From: Elusimicrobiota bacterium
GTDB lineage: Bacteria; Elusimicrobiota; Elusimicrobia; UBA1565; UBA9628
Direction of reading: 5' to 3'
Assembly: GCA_016194705.1 (NCBI GenBank)
Contig: JACQAZ010000041.1
Location: forward strand, 124,001 to 188,000
Length of the DNA stretch: 64,000 bases
The position numbers and the translations under genes are program-made. The notes under the pieces are model-generated. The model ran no database searches. It saw only the letters and a list, made by a program, of their open reading frames with translations, and had not been told where the DNA came from. This document shows, one piece after another, positions 34,706 through 42,249 of the stretch (the first letter of the stretch is position 1; each line of letters opens with the position of its first letter).

Positions 34706-35914
34706 TCATTTATCCTTGTAGAGCGAGCGGTTTTCCTTCCATTCTCTTGCCCGCATCGCCTGTTCTTTTTCTTTCTTGCTTTGGGAGTCATAACGCATGG
34801 GGACGAGGACTCTGCGGACCATGGCTGGCCCTACGTTGCCCATCCCTATCTTGCCTCCCTCGAACCATTGCTCCGGTTGGGGGTTATCAAAGGAATCTTC
34901 CTCGGTTTGCTCATTCGCGATCGGGTAGCCAAGCCAGCTCAGGGGTCCCGGCGTTTGGCCCTGGGCGAAATAGACTTGACGTATCGAGCCGCGCACCAAA
35001 TACGCGTCGTACGCGCCGTCCTCGTGCATGCAGATGGTCTTGCCCTGGCTGCCGCCGTCGAATTCCTGCACGACGCCATCGGCCCAACGATGAACCGCCA
35101 CACCGCTGCCCAAGTCCGAGGGGACCCCGAGGTCAGATTGCCCGCCGTTGCTGTTGTAGCAGTCGATGATGTTCTGATCGATCTTGCCGTCGCGGAATTT
35201 CCCCAAGGCCTCCATGCCCGGCTTGAGGTCCGGCAGCTGGGCCACCGTCGGCACCGGCACTGGGGGACCCAAGTGCCGGCAGGAGAGCTCGCGCTGCGGC
35301 GCGCCCAGGTATGTCGCGCCCCCCTTCTGCTCGGTCGGCTGCCAGACGCGCAGCCCGACCAAGGCGGAGCCCGGCGGGCAGGCCCAGAGACCCTGGCGCG
35401 CCGTGGCGGCATCGATGATGGCATCCCCGTTGAGGTTGAGGACCGGCGCGCAGGAGAAGGCGGAGACCGGGTGCTGGGACGATTCGTCGTACTCGAGCCC
35501 TGTGACCGCCTTGCCCTGGGGGCAGAGGTTAATCTCATTATCCGAGAACGAGTAGTTGTGGAGCGTCTCGGCCTCCACGCCGGTCTCATACTTTCCCTGG
35601 CGAACGGACTGGCCGGGCAGGCACAGTAAAGTCTTGAAGACGTCGTGGGCGCCGTAGGATATGCCGGTCAATAAAGCGCCGAGCGGACAGGAGTGGATGT
35701 CGTTGCGGCGCGTGGCGTCAGCGAGGAACTCCCCCGTCGTCGGGGCGGCCGGTGCGCCGGCCGCCCCGATGGGCGCGGCGGTTGAAACCGCCGGTGCGGC
35801 GGCTTGGCTGGCCTTGGCGGACACCGGGACCGGCGAGGGTGAGCGATTCTTCATGAAGTACATCGCGCCAACAGCTAGCGCAATGGTGGCAAGCGCGGCG
35901 GTCAAATATTTCAT
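34706..35914 (-). CDS. Membrane-anchored protein with repeated CPxG..xxG modules and LGxP-like repeats
   Basis: 402 residues from ATG 35914. Residues 5-22 form a signal anchor (LTAALATIALAVGAMYFM), followed by a Pro/Ala/Ser linker. Three related modules follow: SCPLGALLTGISYG, LCPQGKAVTGLEYD and ACPPGSALVGLRVW, each with a partner Cys about 25-40 residues later. The second half has LGFP-like motifs (DLGVPSDLGSGVAVHRWADG, LSWLGYPIANEQ), which in other proteins bind cell-wall polysaccharide. These features suggest an envelope-associated binding protein. It forms an operon with 32864-34702 and lies within the 92-bp-repeat-bounded segment. I do not recognise a named family. Confidence 0.75.
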   Translation of the reverse strand: MKYLTAALATIALAVGAMYFMKNRSPSPVPVSAKASQAAAPAVSTAAPIGAAGAPAAPTTGEFLADATRRNDIHSCPLGALLTGISYGAHDVFKTLLCLPGQSVRQGKYETGVEAETLHNYSFSDNEINLCPQGKAVTGLEYDESSQHPVSAFSCAPVLNLNGDAIIDAATARQGLWACPPGSALVGLRVWQPTEQKGGATYLGAPQRELSCRHLGPPVPVPTVAQLPDLKPGMEALGKFRDGKIDQNIIDCYNSNGGQSDLGVPSDLGSGVAVHRWADGVVQEFDGGSQGKTICMHEDGAYDAYLVRGSIRQVYFAQGQTPGPLSWLGYPIANEQTEEDSFDNPQPEQWFEGGKIGMGNVGPAMVRRVLVPMRYDSQSKKEKEQAMRAREWKENRSLYKDK

Positions 35915-35961
35915 AGTCTAGTTGGTACTAAATCAGGTATGCCGGTTGCAACAAAAGACCA

Positions 35962-36053
35962 TCGAGGGCTTGACTCGCCGCGGTTTTAGGACAAAACTCT
36001 GGGGTGTGGGATCGAGCACGCGAGGAAAGCGGCCTTCATTTTCTTACGAGGTT
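35962..36053 (+). repeat. 92-bp direct repeat, copy B: promoter plus start of a leaderless ORF
   Basis: Identical to 32657-32748. TTGACT lies at 35970-35975, AAAACT at 35993-35998 and the GTG start at 36006. Here the 16-codon leader continues in frame into an NAD-kinase-like fragment (36006-36275). In the gap 35915-36225 I see only this repeat, that fragment and about 45 bases without features. Confidence 0.85.
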
Positions 36054-36275
36054 TATGACCAGATGGGATACGCCCCCTCTCGGCAGGTGACGATCTCGAC
36101 GGGGACGGGCTCGACCGGATGGGCCTATGCCAACCGCGTCAGCGTCCTGACGATGCTGCGGCCGGAGCCGAAGCAGGCGTACAAATGCACCGACGATCTC
36201 ACCCGCGTCGCTCCTGACGACGCGATCACCATTCTCCCGCCCGGCTCGAGACCCCTCCTCGATGGCCGCCACTAA
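36006..36275 (+). pseudogene. Leader module fused in frame to an NAD-kinase-like C-terminal fragment
   Basis: From the leaderless GTG 36006 the frame reads 16 leader codons (to FSYEV) and then MGYAPSRQ, VTISTGTGSTGWAYANRV and a short tail ending ILPPGSRPLLDG: 89 residues in all. The TGTGSTGW segment resembles the conserved glycine-rich loop of ATP-NAD kinases (usually TPTGSTAY or TGTGSTGW). The fragment is far too short for a working kinase and its end overlaps the PhyH gene on the other strand. It is probably a decayed gene end captured behind the repeat. The identity of the fragment is tentative. Confidence 0.4.
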
Positions 36276-37131
36276 GGCTTCTCCATAAAGGGCGGCAGGC
36301 GGCGGGAGCCAGCATGAACAAGGATCGATGCCGCTCGGGGATCCGCATGAGATCGCGCTTGGTGATGACCACGTTCGGATAAATGTCGGTCAGGTTCGGG
36401 TCCCGGAACCAGCTGCGCGTGAACACGAACATCAGCAGGGGGCGCGGCTCGCGGCTGAAGTTGGGCTCCCCGCAATGGAAGGTCCGAAAATCGAAGAGGA
36501 ACGAGCGCCCGAAATCGCCGACCATGCGCTCGCAGGGGAAGTCGCGCAGGATGGCAGACTCCCCCGGTGGCCGGGCCCGCAGCGCGGTGCGATGCGAGCC
36601 GGGCCAGATCACGGTGGGGCCGTTGTCCTCGTCGACGTCGCAGAGCGGGACGCACAGCGTGACGGCGTAGGGCGGGAGGTCCGAGAGGTCGCCTCGAAAG
36701 GATTTCTTCTTCTTGCCCGCGGCTCGGTCGAAGCGGATGGGTCCGTCGATGTGCTGATGCTGCCGGCTCGACCCGGGCAGCGAGACGACGACCTCGAGAC
36801 TGCCGATGCAGCGGGAAGGCCACAGCAAGGCCGCGATCGTCTCTCCCAGCCTGCGGTTCGCGTAGAACGCCGGCTCCAGGAAGGGGCCCTCGAAAGGCAG
36901 GACGGCGGCGTAGCGGCCGCCGATGTCGCGGACCAGGCCATGCTCGCGCAATTGGCCGTTTTCATGCCGCCGCATGACCTCCGACCGGATGCGCTTGAGC
37001 AGGGGAAGGGGGAATAGGTTCTCGAAGATGAGAGCGCCGTCGCGCTTCATCCCGGAGTTGATCCCCCGAAGTGTTTTCGAGGACAGGCCTTTCGCGTCTT
37101 TCTTGGAGAATTCGATGTTCGAGATGGCCAC
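36226..37131 (-). CDS. PhyH-type Fe(II)/2-oxoglutarate dioxygenase-like protein
   Basis: About 301 residues. A TATAAT at 37148-37143 on this strand overlaps the TTG codon at 37143, so the likely start is GTG 37131. Iron ligands are visible: the HxD motif in HQHIDGPIRF and a distal His in FDFRTFHCGEPNFS, with Arg following in SREPRPLLMFVFTRSWF, as in phytanoyl-CoA dioxygenase-like enzymes. NGPTVIWPGSHR is also typical of the fold. The hydroxylated substrate is unknown. The C-terminal 25 residues overlap the NAD-kinase-like remnant on the other strand, and the end may be altered by that rearrangement. Confidence 0.8.
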   Translation of the reverse strand: MAISNIEFSKKDAKGLSSKTLRGINSGMKRDGALIFENLFPLPLLKRIRSEVMRRHENGQLREHGLVRDIGGRYAAVLPFEGPFLEPAFYANRRLGETIAALLWPSRCIGSLEVVVSLPGSSRQHQHIDGPIRFDRAAGKKKKSFRGDLSDLPPYAVTLCVPLCDVDEDNGPTVIWPGSHRTALRARPPGESAILRDFPCERMVGDFGRSFLFDFRTFHCGEPNFSREPRPLLMFVFTRSWFRDPNLTDIYPNVVITKRDLMRIPERHRSLFMLAPAACRPLWRSLSGGHRGGVSSRAGEW

Positions 37132-37171
37132 GGTGCGAGTCAATTATACCCCTTCGCGGGCCGGCGCGGTG

Positions 37172-37201
37172 TTGACTTCGAATCGTCGAACGCAATATAA
37201 C
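37172..37201 (+). promoter_or_regulatory. Promoter of the small secreted protein gene, leaderless type
   Basis: TTGACT (37172-37177), 18-base spacer, TATAAC (37196-37201), then six bases to ATG 37208. Confidence 0.6.
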
Positions 37202-37207
37202 TGGGCC

Positions 37208-37639
37208 ATGAACATCTTGATGGCGGCCATCGTGACTTTGCAAGTCTCTCCGCTCCTGGCGGGCTCGTTCGCCGAGTATCCCGGCGCGTCCTTGGACAAG
37301 AAATTGACCAAGAAGGCGCAGGCCGCCGCGGACAAGGCCGGCAAGAAATCCTCGACCAAGGCCTTTTACACTTCGGACAGCTTCGAAAGGGTCAAGGCGT
37401 TCTACCTCAAGCGCGGGACCGAGTATCAGATGCCAAGGCGCCAGCAGGCTTTGGACGACGGCACGGTCGTCAAGCAAGCCTATTTCATTTTTGACGGTGC
37501 GTCGGGGATCAGCGCTTCCAAGGACTGGCTCTCGGTCCAAAATCCCTTGATCGGCGATTTCGAATTCAAGGACGGCAAGCCGCGGTTCCTCGACGTCAGG
37601 AAGAACACGACTTCGATCCAGAGGGTTTGGAGCAAGTAG
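37208..37639 (+). CDS. Small secreted protein of unknown function
   Basis: 143 residues from ATG 37208, six bases after a TATAAC box. The signal peptide is about 19 residues (MNILMAAIVTLQVSPLLAG). The mature part has FAEYPGASLDKKLTKKAQAA, a Lys-rich stretch, then FYTSDSFERVKAFYLKRGTEY and AYFIFDGA. Short periplasmic proteins with a YPGA start and a (F/Y)xxxxxxxxVxxFYxxxxxE helix are common and unassigned. Five bases after its stop begins a 36-bp repeat shared with 40002-40037. No motif suggests an enzyme. Confidence 0.75.
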   Translation: MNILMAAIVTLQVSPLLAGSFAEYPGASLDKKLTKKAQAAADKAGKKSSTKAFYTSDSFERVKAFYLKRGTEYQMPRRQQALDDGTVVKQAYFIFDGASGISASKDWLSVQNPLIGDFEFKDGKPRFLDVRKNTTSIQRVWSK

Positions 37640-37643
37640 TCCG

Positions 37644-37679
37644 GATCCAAAAGGCCTGATCGTATTCGTGCCGCCTGAA
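37644..37679. repeat. 36-bp perfect direct repeat, copy 1
   Basis: Identical to 40002-40037 over 36 bases, starting gatccaaaagg and ending gccgcctgaa. On the minus strand it reads FRRHEYDQAFWI, the C-terminal motif of the TPR gene at 40-42 kb; here it stands alone, immediately after the small secreted protein gene. The two copies bound a segment of about 2.36 kb. Confidence 0.85.
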
Positions 37680-37742
37680 TGGACCATCTTGGGCTGCCGG
37701 GGCCGCTCTCTCGACGCTTCGTTTGACTCTCACGGAAGCGGG

Positions 37743-37783
37743 GGCCTCCTTGATAGGCCTTCGGGCCTATTTCCCGGGAGGCC
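37743..37783 (+). terminator. Two-tier stem-loop with TTCG tetraloop
   Basis: Inner stem ATAGGCC-TTCG-GGCCTAT (37753-37770), outer stem GGCCTCC (37743-37749) with GGAGGCC (37777-37783). Only a short T-run separates them, so it may be a weak terminator or an mRNA structure in the leader of the 37893 gene. Otherwise the 253-base gap 37640-37892 holds only the 36-bp repeat. Confidence 0.5.
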
Positions 37784-37892
37784 TAAGGGTGTTTCCTTGG
37801 GGTCCTTTCGTCTCATGCCCAAGAACCAGGCGGCCGCTAAACTGTACGGAGCGGCCGATGTTTCTGGTTGCCGTTTCCTTGGAGAAAAAAAC

Positions 37893-38774
37893 ATGAAACG
37901 AATGGCTGGATGGTGGGCAGGCGGCTTGGTCTTGTGCATCGGCGCCGTATGCTTCGGACAGCAGTCCCCGCACGATCCGAATTCTGATTTCGCCGCGGAC
38001 TACAACGGCGTCATGTCCGAGGTCCGGGGCTGCGCCGGCGATTCGTGCGCGCAAGAACCAAGCCGGTATTTCCAATCCTTGGGCTTCAAGGAACGCCGGC
38101 AAGGCCGCGAATGGACCTGGCAGGGGGACACAGCCGACGGCAAGGTCACTATCAACGTGGAGAGGACTTATTTTTCCTCTTATGTCGTGAAGCTTTTGTA
38201 CCGGATCGGCCCGGAATCGGAGTCGATCGCCCAGATGACTCTCGTGGCGAGGGACGATAATGCGACCTTGGAGACGATGCCGGTCCGTCTGGCTCCCTTC
38301 CTTGGTGAAGACGGGACGCTGCGCCTTGACCGCGTGGTAAATCATCCCCCGATCAGGGAGAAGTTCACCGTTGCGGCCCGGGAATATGAGACCTATGCGG
38401 GAGAACAGGCGCGGACGGTTGATTGGCTCAGGGAGCACGGCTTTGATCGGGTCCAAGATCTCGTTCTCTACAACAATGCCGCATCTTGGCGGAGGCGCTC
38501 GAAGAACGCGAATATCCCGCAGCTGGTTCAAGTCGACATTTTCAAACGATACCAGCATACGGGAGGGAAATTCCCGCGAGCGACCAGGGATATTGGGAAG
38601 CTCGGCTCGGTCCGGATCGTGCGTTGGGATTCGACCGGCGGCGACCAGGTCCTGAGGGGCGATCGCGAAGGATCATTTTCCTTGACGGATTTTTTGTCCG
38701 CTTCAAACCTGAAGTATATGGAGAGCCTGCTCCAGGAAATGGATCGGGGAAAGACCGGCCTAGGCTCCAATTAA
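37893..38774 (+). CDS. Secreted protein of unknown function
   Basis: About 293 residues from ATG 37893, which follows GGAG nine bases upstream. The signal peptide is MKRMAGWWAGGLVLCIGAVCFG. The mature protein has two close cysteines early (GCAGDSC), a beta-rich part (WTWQGDTADGKVTINVERTYFSSY kept here as positions 75-98) and a helical C-terminal region (WLREHGFDRVQDLVLYNN). I recognise no family. Its codon use and base composition are less GC-rich than the operons outside the mosaic region. It lies between the two 36-bp repeats and may have been inserted with the neighbouring gene 38962-39975. Confidence 0.7.
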   Translation: MKRMAGWWAGGLVLCIGAVCFGQQSPHDPNSDFAADYNGVMSEVRGCAGDSCAQEPSRYFQSLGFKERRQGREWTWQGDTADGKVTINVERTYFSSYVVKLLYRIGPESESIAQMTLVARDDNATLETMPVRLAPFLGEDGTLRLDRVVNHPPIREKFTVAAREYETYAGEQARTVDWLREHGFDRVQDLVLYNNAASWRRRSKNANIPQLVQVDIFKRYQHTGGKFPRATRDIGKLGSVRIVRWDSTGGDQVLRGDREGSFSLTDFLSASNLKYMESLLQEMDRGKTGLGSN

Positions 38775-38870
38775 AGGAAAGCCCCGCAAGAAATTCTAGC
38801 ATCCCGCCGTGGTCGGCTGCCCATCCTGCGGAGGTGCGATGACGGCTGTGGGATTGCTCGCCGCGAGGGC

Positions 38871-38899
38871 TTGACGCGCGGCGTTTTGAGGGCGATACT
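38871..38899 (+). promoter_or_regulatory. Promoter of the diverged leader module, copy C
   Basis: TTGACG (38871-38876), 17 bases, GATACT (38894-38899), then CTGGGGT and GTG at 38907. The spacing and the CTGGGGTGTGG element match the two 92-bp repeats, while the surrounding bases have diverged. Confidence 0.7.
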
Positions 38900-38906
38900 C
38901 TGGGGT

Positions 38907-38969
38907 GTGGAAGGGGGGGCGGGGCAAAAGCGCGCTGGAATTTCTTACGAGGTTTCTTCCGATGACTAG
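38907..38969 (+). CDS. Leaderless 20-codon upstream ORF overlapping the next gene's start
   Basis: GTG 38907, seven bases after the -10 box, opens a frame reading MEGGAGQKRAGISYEVSSDD and stopping at TAG 38967-38969. The last codons overlap ATG 38962 of the toroid-like gene in another frame (GATGACTAG). The peptide aligns without gaps to the 16-codon leaders of copies A and B (shared KR and SYEV) and to the first residues of the SGNH protein at 45065. It may be a leader peptide that couples translation to the downstream gene, or a fossil gene start. An alternative GTG at 38905 would instead extend the downstream protein in frame. Confidence 0.45.
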   Translation: MEGGAGQKRAGISYEVSSDD

Positions 38970-39975
38970 AACGGCGAGCGCCGCTCTGCTCTTTTCGGTC
39001 TCGCTCCTCCCGGCCGCCGCGGCGTTGGAGCAAGACCCGCGGCAAGGGGAAGGCCCTTATTCTCAGGAGACGGTCGGAGCCCTCGACAACGCCATCCTGC
39101 GAAGCGCCGAAGTTCTTTTGCGCCTCCAGGCGAAGGATGGATCGTGGGAGGGGGATGTCGCCGTCACCGCGCTGGCGGTCCAGGCATTGGCCGCGGTCGA
39201 GCCCCCGACCGAGGCCGACGCGGCGGCGGTCGAAACCGGGCTCCAGTTCATCTTCGGGTCCAAGGCGCTCAAAGCCGCGCCCGCCTCGCTCGATGGCGCC
39301 GGCGCCTATGCCCTGGCCTACGCCCTGGCAGCCGCTCACGTCAGACCCAAGATCGACGACCAGTCCGGGCTGCTGGGCTACGGCCCGCGCCTGCGCGAGC
39401 TTCTCGAGGGCGCGCGGCAGCGGGGATGCACGGGATTTCAGAAAACGATATTCCTCAAGTCGCTTACCAAGCTCGGAGCGTCCAAAGATCAACTCAGAGT
39501 CTTCGCCGAGGCGCTGGAGAAGAACCGGAGGGGGTCCGCCGCACTCGCCTGCGCGGCGCTCGTCCCGGACCCGAAAGAAACGATCGCCCGTACTCTCCTG
39601 CGCGACATCGCGCTGTACCGGTACGGGCATTCGAGCCCCCGACGGGTGAAGCGGGACTTCGACGACATCATCGACCAAGAGGAAAGAGGGAAGGCGGGAA
39701 CTCCGCGGTCCCGGAAGCCCGGACCCCTGGCCCTCTCGGGACTGCTCTGGGCCTCGGTCGCCCTGACCGAAATGCGGCAAGATCTCGTCGAGCCCAAGCG
39801 AGGCTGTCTGTTCAGCGCCGATCTCCTCGCATCACGGCTCTTGGAGATCCGAGCGCCGAACGGGGGCTGGGGCGAAGGCGGCTATCGGGGCGCAAGTTTT
39901 GGGACGGCCTCGGCGCTGCTGGCGCTCGTGCATCTGCGCGGCGTCTTCGCGGATGAGATTTCGCTTCGCCATTGA
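38962..39975 (+). CDS. Secreted alpha/alpha-toroid (terpene cyclase/prenyltransferase-like) protein
   Basis: 337 residues from ATG 38962. The signal peptide is about 22 residues (TASAALLFSVSLLPAAAA). The sequence LLRLQAKDGSWEGDVAVTAL and, at the end, APNGGWGEGGYRGASFGTASALLAL are QW-like repeats of the prenyltransferase/squalene-cyclase toroid fold, with helical hairpins between. No DxDD or other cyclase acid motif is visible, and the protein is exported, so it is more likely a binding or inhibitor-like toroid than a cyclase. It is expressed from the copy C promoter/leader module and is preceded by an overlapping upstream ORF. The convergent TPR gene reads into its 3' end. Confidence 0.7.
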   Translation: MTRTASAALLFSVSLLPAAAALEQDPRQGEGPYSQETVGALDNAILRSAEVLLRLQAKDGSWEGDVAVTALAVQALAAVEPPTEADAAAVETGLQFIFGSKALKAAPASLDGAGAYALAYALAAAHVRPKIDDQSGLLGYGPRLRELLEGARQRGCTGFQKTIFLKSLTKLGASKDQLRVFAEALEKNRRGSAALACAALVPDPKETIARTLLRDIALYRYGHSSPRRVKRDFDDIIDQEERGKAGTPRSRKPGPLALSGLLWASVALTEMRQDLVEPKRGCLFSADLLASRLLEIRAPNGGWGEGGYRGASFGTASALLALVHLRGVFADEISLRH

Positions 39976-42195
39976 CGGCCTGGACTTTTTTGCGGGCTCG
40001 AGATCCAAAAGGCCTGATCGTATTCGTGCCGCCTGAACCCGCGGGCCGACCTCAAACCTTCCTCCAGCAGGACGGCCATCTCCGGAACGCCCAGCGGCGC
40101 GCGCTCTGCCAATCCTGCCTTCCTTCTCAAATGCCGGATGACGAATTCCGGAACGGCTTCGAAATCGGCCCTCATTCCGGCCTCGTCCCGGAGTTCCTTC
40201 TTGACCAGAGCGCGGTTGATGAAGGTCCAGATCGAATGGGGAGGGTTGGCGTCGAGGTCCGCGAGGGCCTCGGCGTAGCGGCCCAGTTCCCGCTTGGCCT
40301 CGGCGCGCCAGACGTAAGCCTCGAAATCCCTCGGGTAGCGCCGCAGGGCGTCGTCGAGGAGCCGCACGGCCTTGCGCGGGCGTCCGAGCTTGAGAGTCGC
40401 CGCCGCAGCAGTACGCGAAGGGCGCGCCGAGAGCGCAGGCCTTCTCCAGATGCCTCAGAGCGTCGGCGTATCGGCCCAGCCACAGATCGACGGCGCCCGA
40501 CCACGTCAGGGCGTGTCCCTTTTCGTCGGCGGAGGCCGCGCTCAGGGCGCGACGCATCTGCGCGCGCGCCGCCCGCGGGTTCTGCAGGCAGAGATAGGCC
40601 TCCGCCAAGAAGCCGTGCGCGCGCCAGTCCAGCGGCCTCTGGCGCAGCGCCAGCTTGGACCAGGACACGGCGCGCTTGAAATTGCCGGCCAACAGGGTCG
40701 CCGACGCCGCTTTGTAGAGCATCCAGCCGTAGCGCCGGCGGGGAGCGCGCGCCACGGCCTCGAAGCGGGCGGCGCCGTCCGGGCCGCTCAAGAGGGCGCG
40801 GAAATATTGGAGCCAAGGGCCGAGCCTCCGGCTTCCGATCGAGCGGGCCAGCTGCCTGAGCTCCCTGCGCCGGTCGTGGGCTGAGTGCCGGTGGTCCCAT
40901 TCCCAGGGATCCAAGAAGGCCCTGAGGTCGGCGACGCTCAGGCCCGCGTCGATGGCGGCCTCGGCGGCTTGCGCGGCCTGGGCGTAGAGCCCCATTTTGA
41001 CCAGCGCCTTGAACTTGTCCGGGCCGTCGAGCGCGCCGCGGTCCCCGGCGACCGCTTTTCTCAGGAGCGCTTTTGCCGCCTTGGCGCGGCCCGAAGAGTA
41101 CAATATCTCGCCCAAATGCAGGCGGGCCCAGCCGTCGTTCGGGTCGAGCTTCAGGACCCTATGCAGCGCCGCCTGCGCTTTCGCCCATTGGCCGCGGGAC
41201 CGATAGGCTTGGCCGAGAATCCGCAGGACGCCGGCCATGAAGGGGCGCGAGCGCCGGTCCCCGGCCGCCAGCGCCAGCGCCGCGTCGAGCGCCGCCGCGG
41301 CCGCCTCCAGGCGGTCCCGAGACAAAAGGACCAGCCCGCGCTCGCGCAGAGTCTCCGCGAGCTGGCGGCGGGCGTCGGCATCGTCGGGCGCGCAGGCGAG
41401 GACGGCGCGCAGCGTGCTCTCCGCCTCCTCGAGCCGGCCCGCGGACAGCTGGAGCGAGGCGCGCCGCCGCCTCAAGGCCCCGAGCTGCCGGATGGTCGCG
41501 GCGTGGCCGGGCTCCTCTCGCAGCGCCTGGCGCAAGGCATCTTCGGCCGCTCCCAGCCGGCCCGCGCCCGATTGAAGCGAAGCGCGCTGCCGCAGGACCC
41601 CGAGCAGCAGCGCGCGGGTCCCGCCGCGGCCGGGCTCGGCCCGCAGGGCCCGGCGCAGCGTCTTCTCGGCGGTCGCAAGCCGGGCCAACGAGCCCGAATT
41701 GAGGCCCACGCGCGCGAGGAATTCGGCGAATTCGGCCAGGGCCGCGGGCTCGTCGAGCCCGAATCCGACGGCTCTGCGCAGGGCGATCGCGGCGAGGTCC
41801 AAGCGGCCGGCGGCCTCGAAGGCCTTCCCGCAGTCCCTCAGCGCCTCGACGAGGCGCCCGCGGTCGGCCCGCGTCCGGGGTTCGAGCGCGAGGATTCCGC
41901 GCAAGGTCCGCGCCGCGCGCGCCGAGCGGCCGCCCTGTCGCATGACCTGGGCCAGGCCCGAATAGGCGGGCAGGCAGCGGGGGGAGTCCCTCACCGCGGC
42001 GAGGAAGGCGTCGATGGCCTCCCGTCGCCGGCCCATCGAGCGCAGGGCGTTGGCCTCGAAGCACCGGATGTCCGGTCTCGATTCGCCCGTGGAGAGGGCC
42101 CGCCGGAAGCAGCGCAGAGCCTGCGCGTGGCGGCCGGCGTTGTAGTCTTCTATCCCGCGCCGGACCCAATGCTCGCGTCCTCGGCCGTCGTCCAT
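39882..42195 (-). CDS. Cytosolic TPR protein with a frameshift and a displaced 3' end
   Basis: From ATG 42195 the frame encodes TPR repeats (LRCFRRALSTGESRPDIRCF, LEAAAAALDAALALAAGDRR) down to HLEKACALGAPFAYC. It then continues meaningfully in another frame from LKLGRPRKAVRLLDDALRRY to GFRRHEYDQAFWI. The shift lies in 40392-40412, a run of CTG/CGG triplets. The C-terminal motif matches RGMRATNEYLFPVWM at the end of the TPR gene at 59.4-61 kb, so the natural stop should come just after FWI. Here the frame instead runs on to 39882 through the 36-bp repeat into antisense of the toroid gene, showing that its 3' end was displaced. It is transcribed from a leaderless promoter 54 bases below the ABC exporter. 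Confidence 0.7.
40002..40037. repeat. 36-bp perfect direct repeat, copy 2
   Basis: Identical to 37644-37679 and positioned at the biological 3' end of the minus-strand TPR gene (FRRHEYDQAFWI). Direct repeats at the 3' end of a gene that flank foreign DNA are what site-specific insertion into a gene end leaves, although no integrase is present in the 2.36-kb segment. Confidence 0.85.
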
Positions 42196-42202
42196 ACCGG
42201 AG

Positions 42203-42231
42203 ATTGTGCCCCTCCAGGCGCGGCCAGTCAA
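42203..42231 (-). promoter_or_regulatory. Promoter of the TPR gene, leaderless type
   Basis: Minus strand TTGACT (42231-42226), 17 bases, CACAAT (42208-42203), then seven bases to ATG 42195. The -10 box is weak but the geometry equals that of the other leaderless starts. Confidence 0.5.
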
Positions 42232-42249
42232 GCCGGTCGCCCCCCCGGC

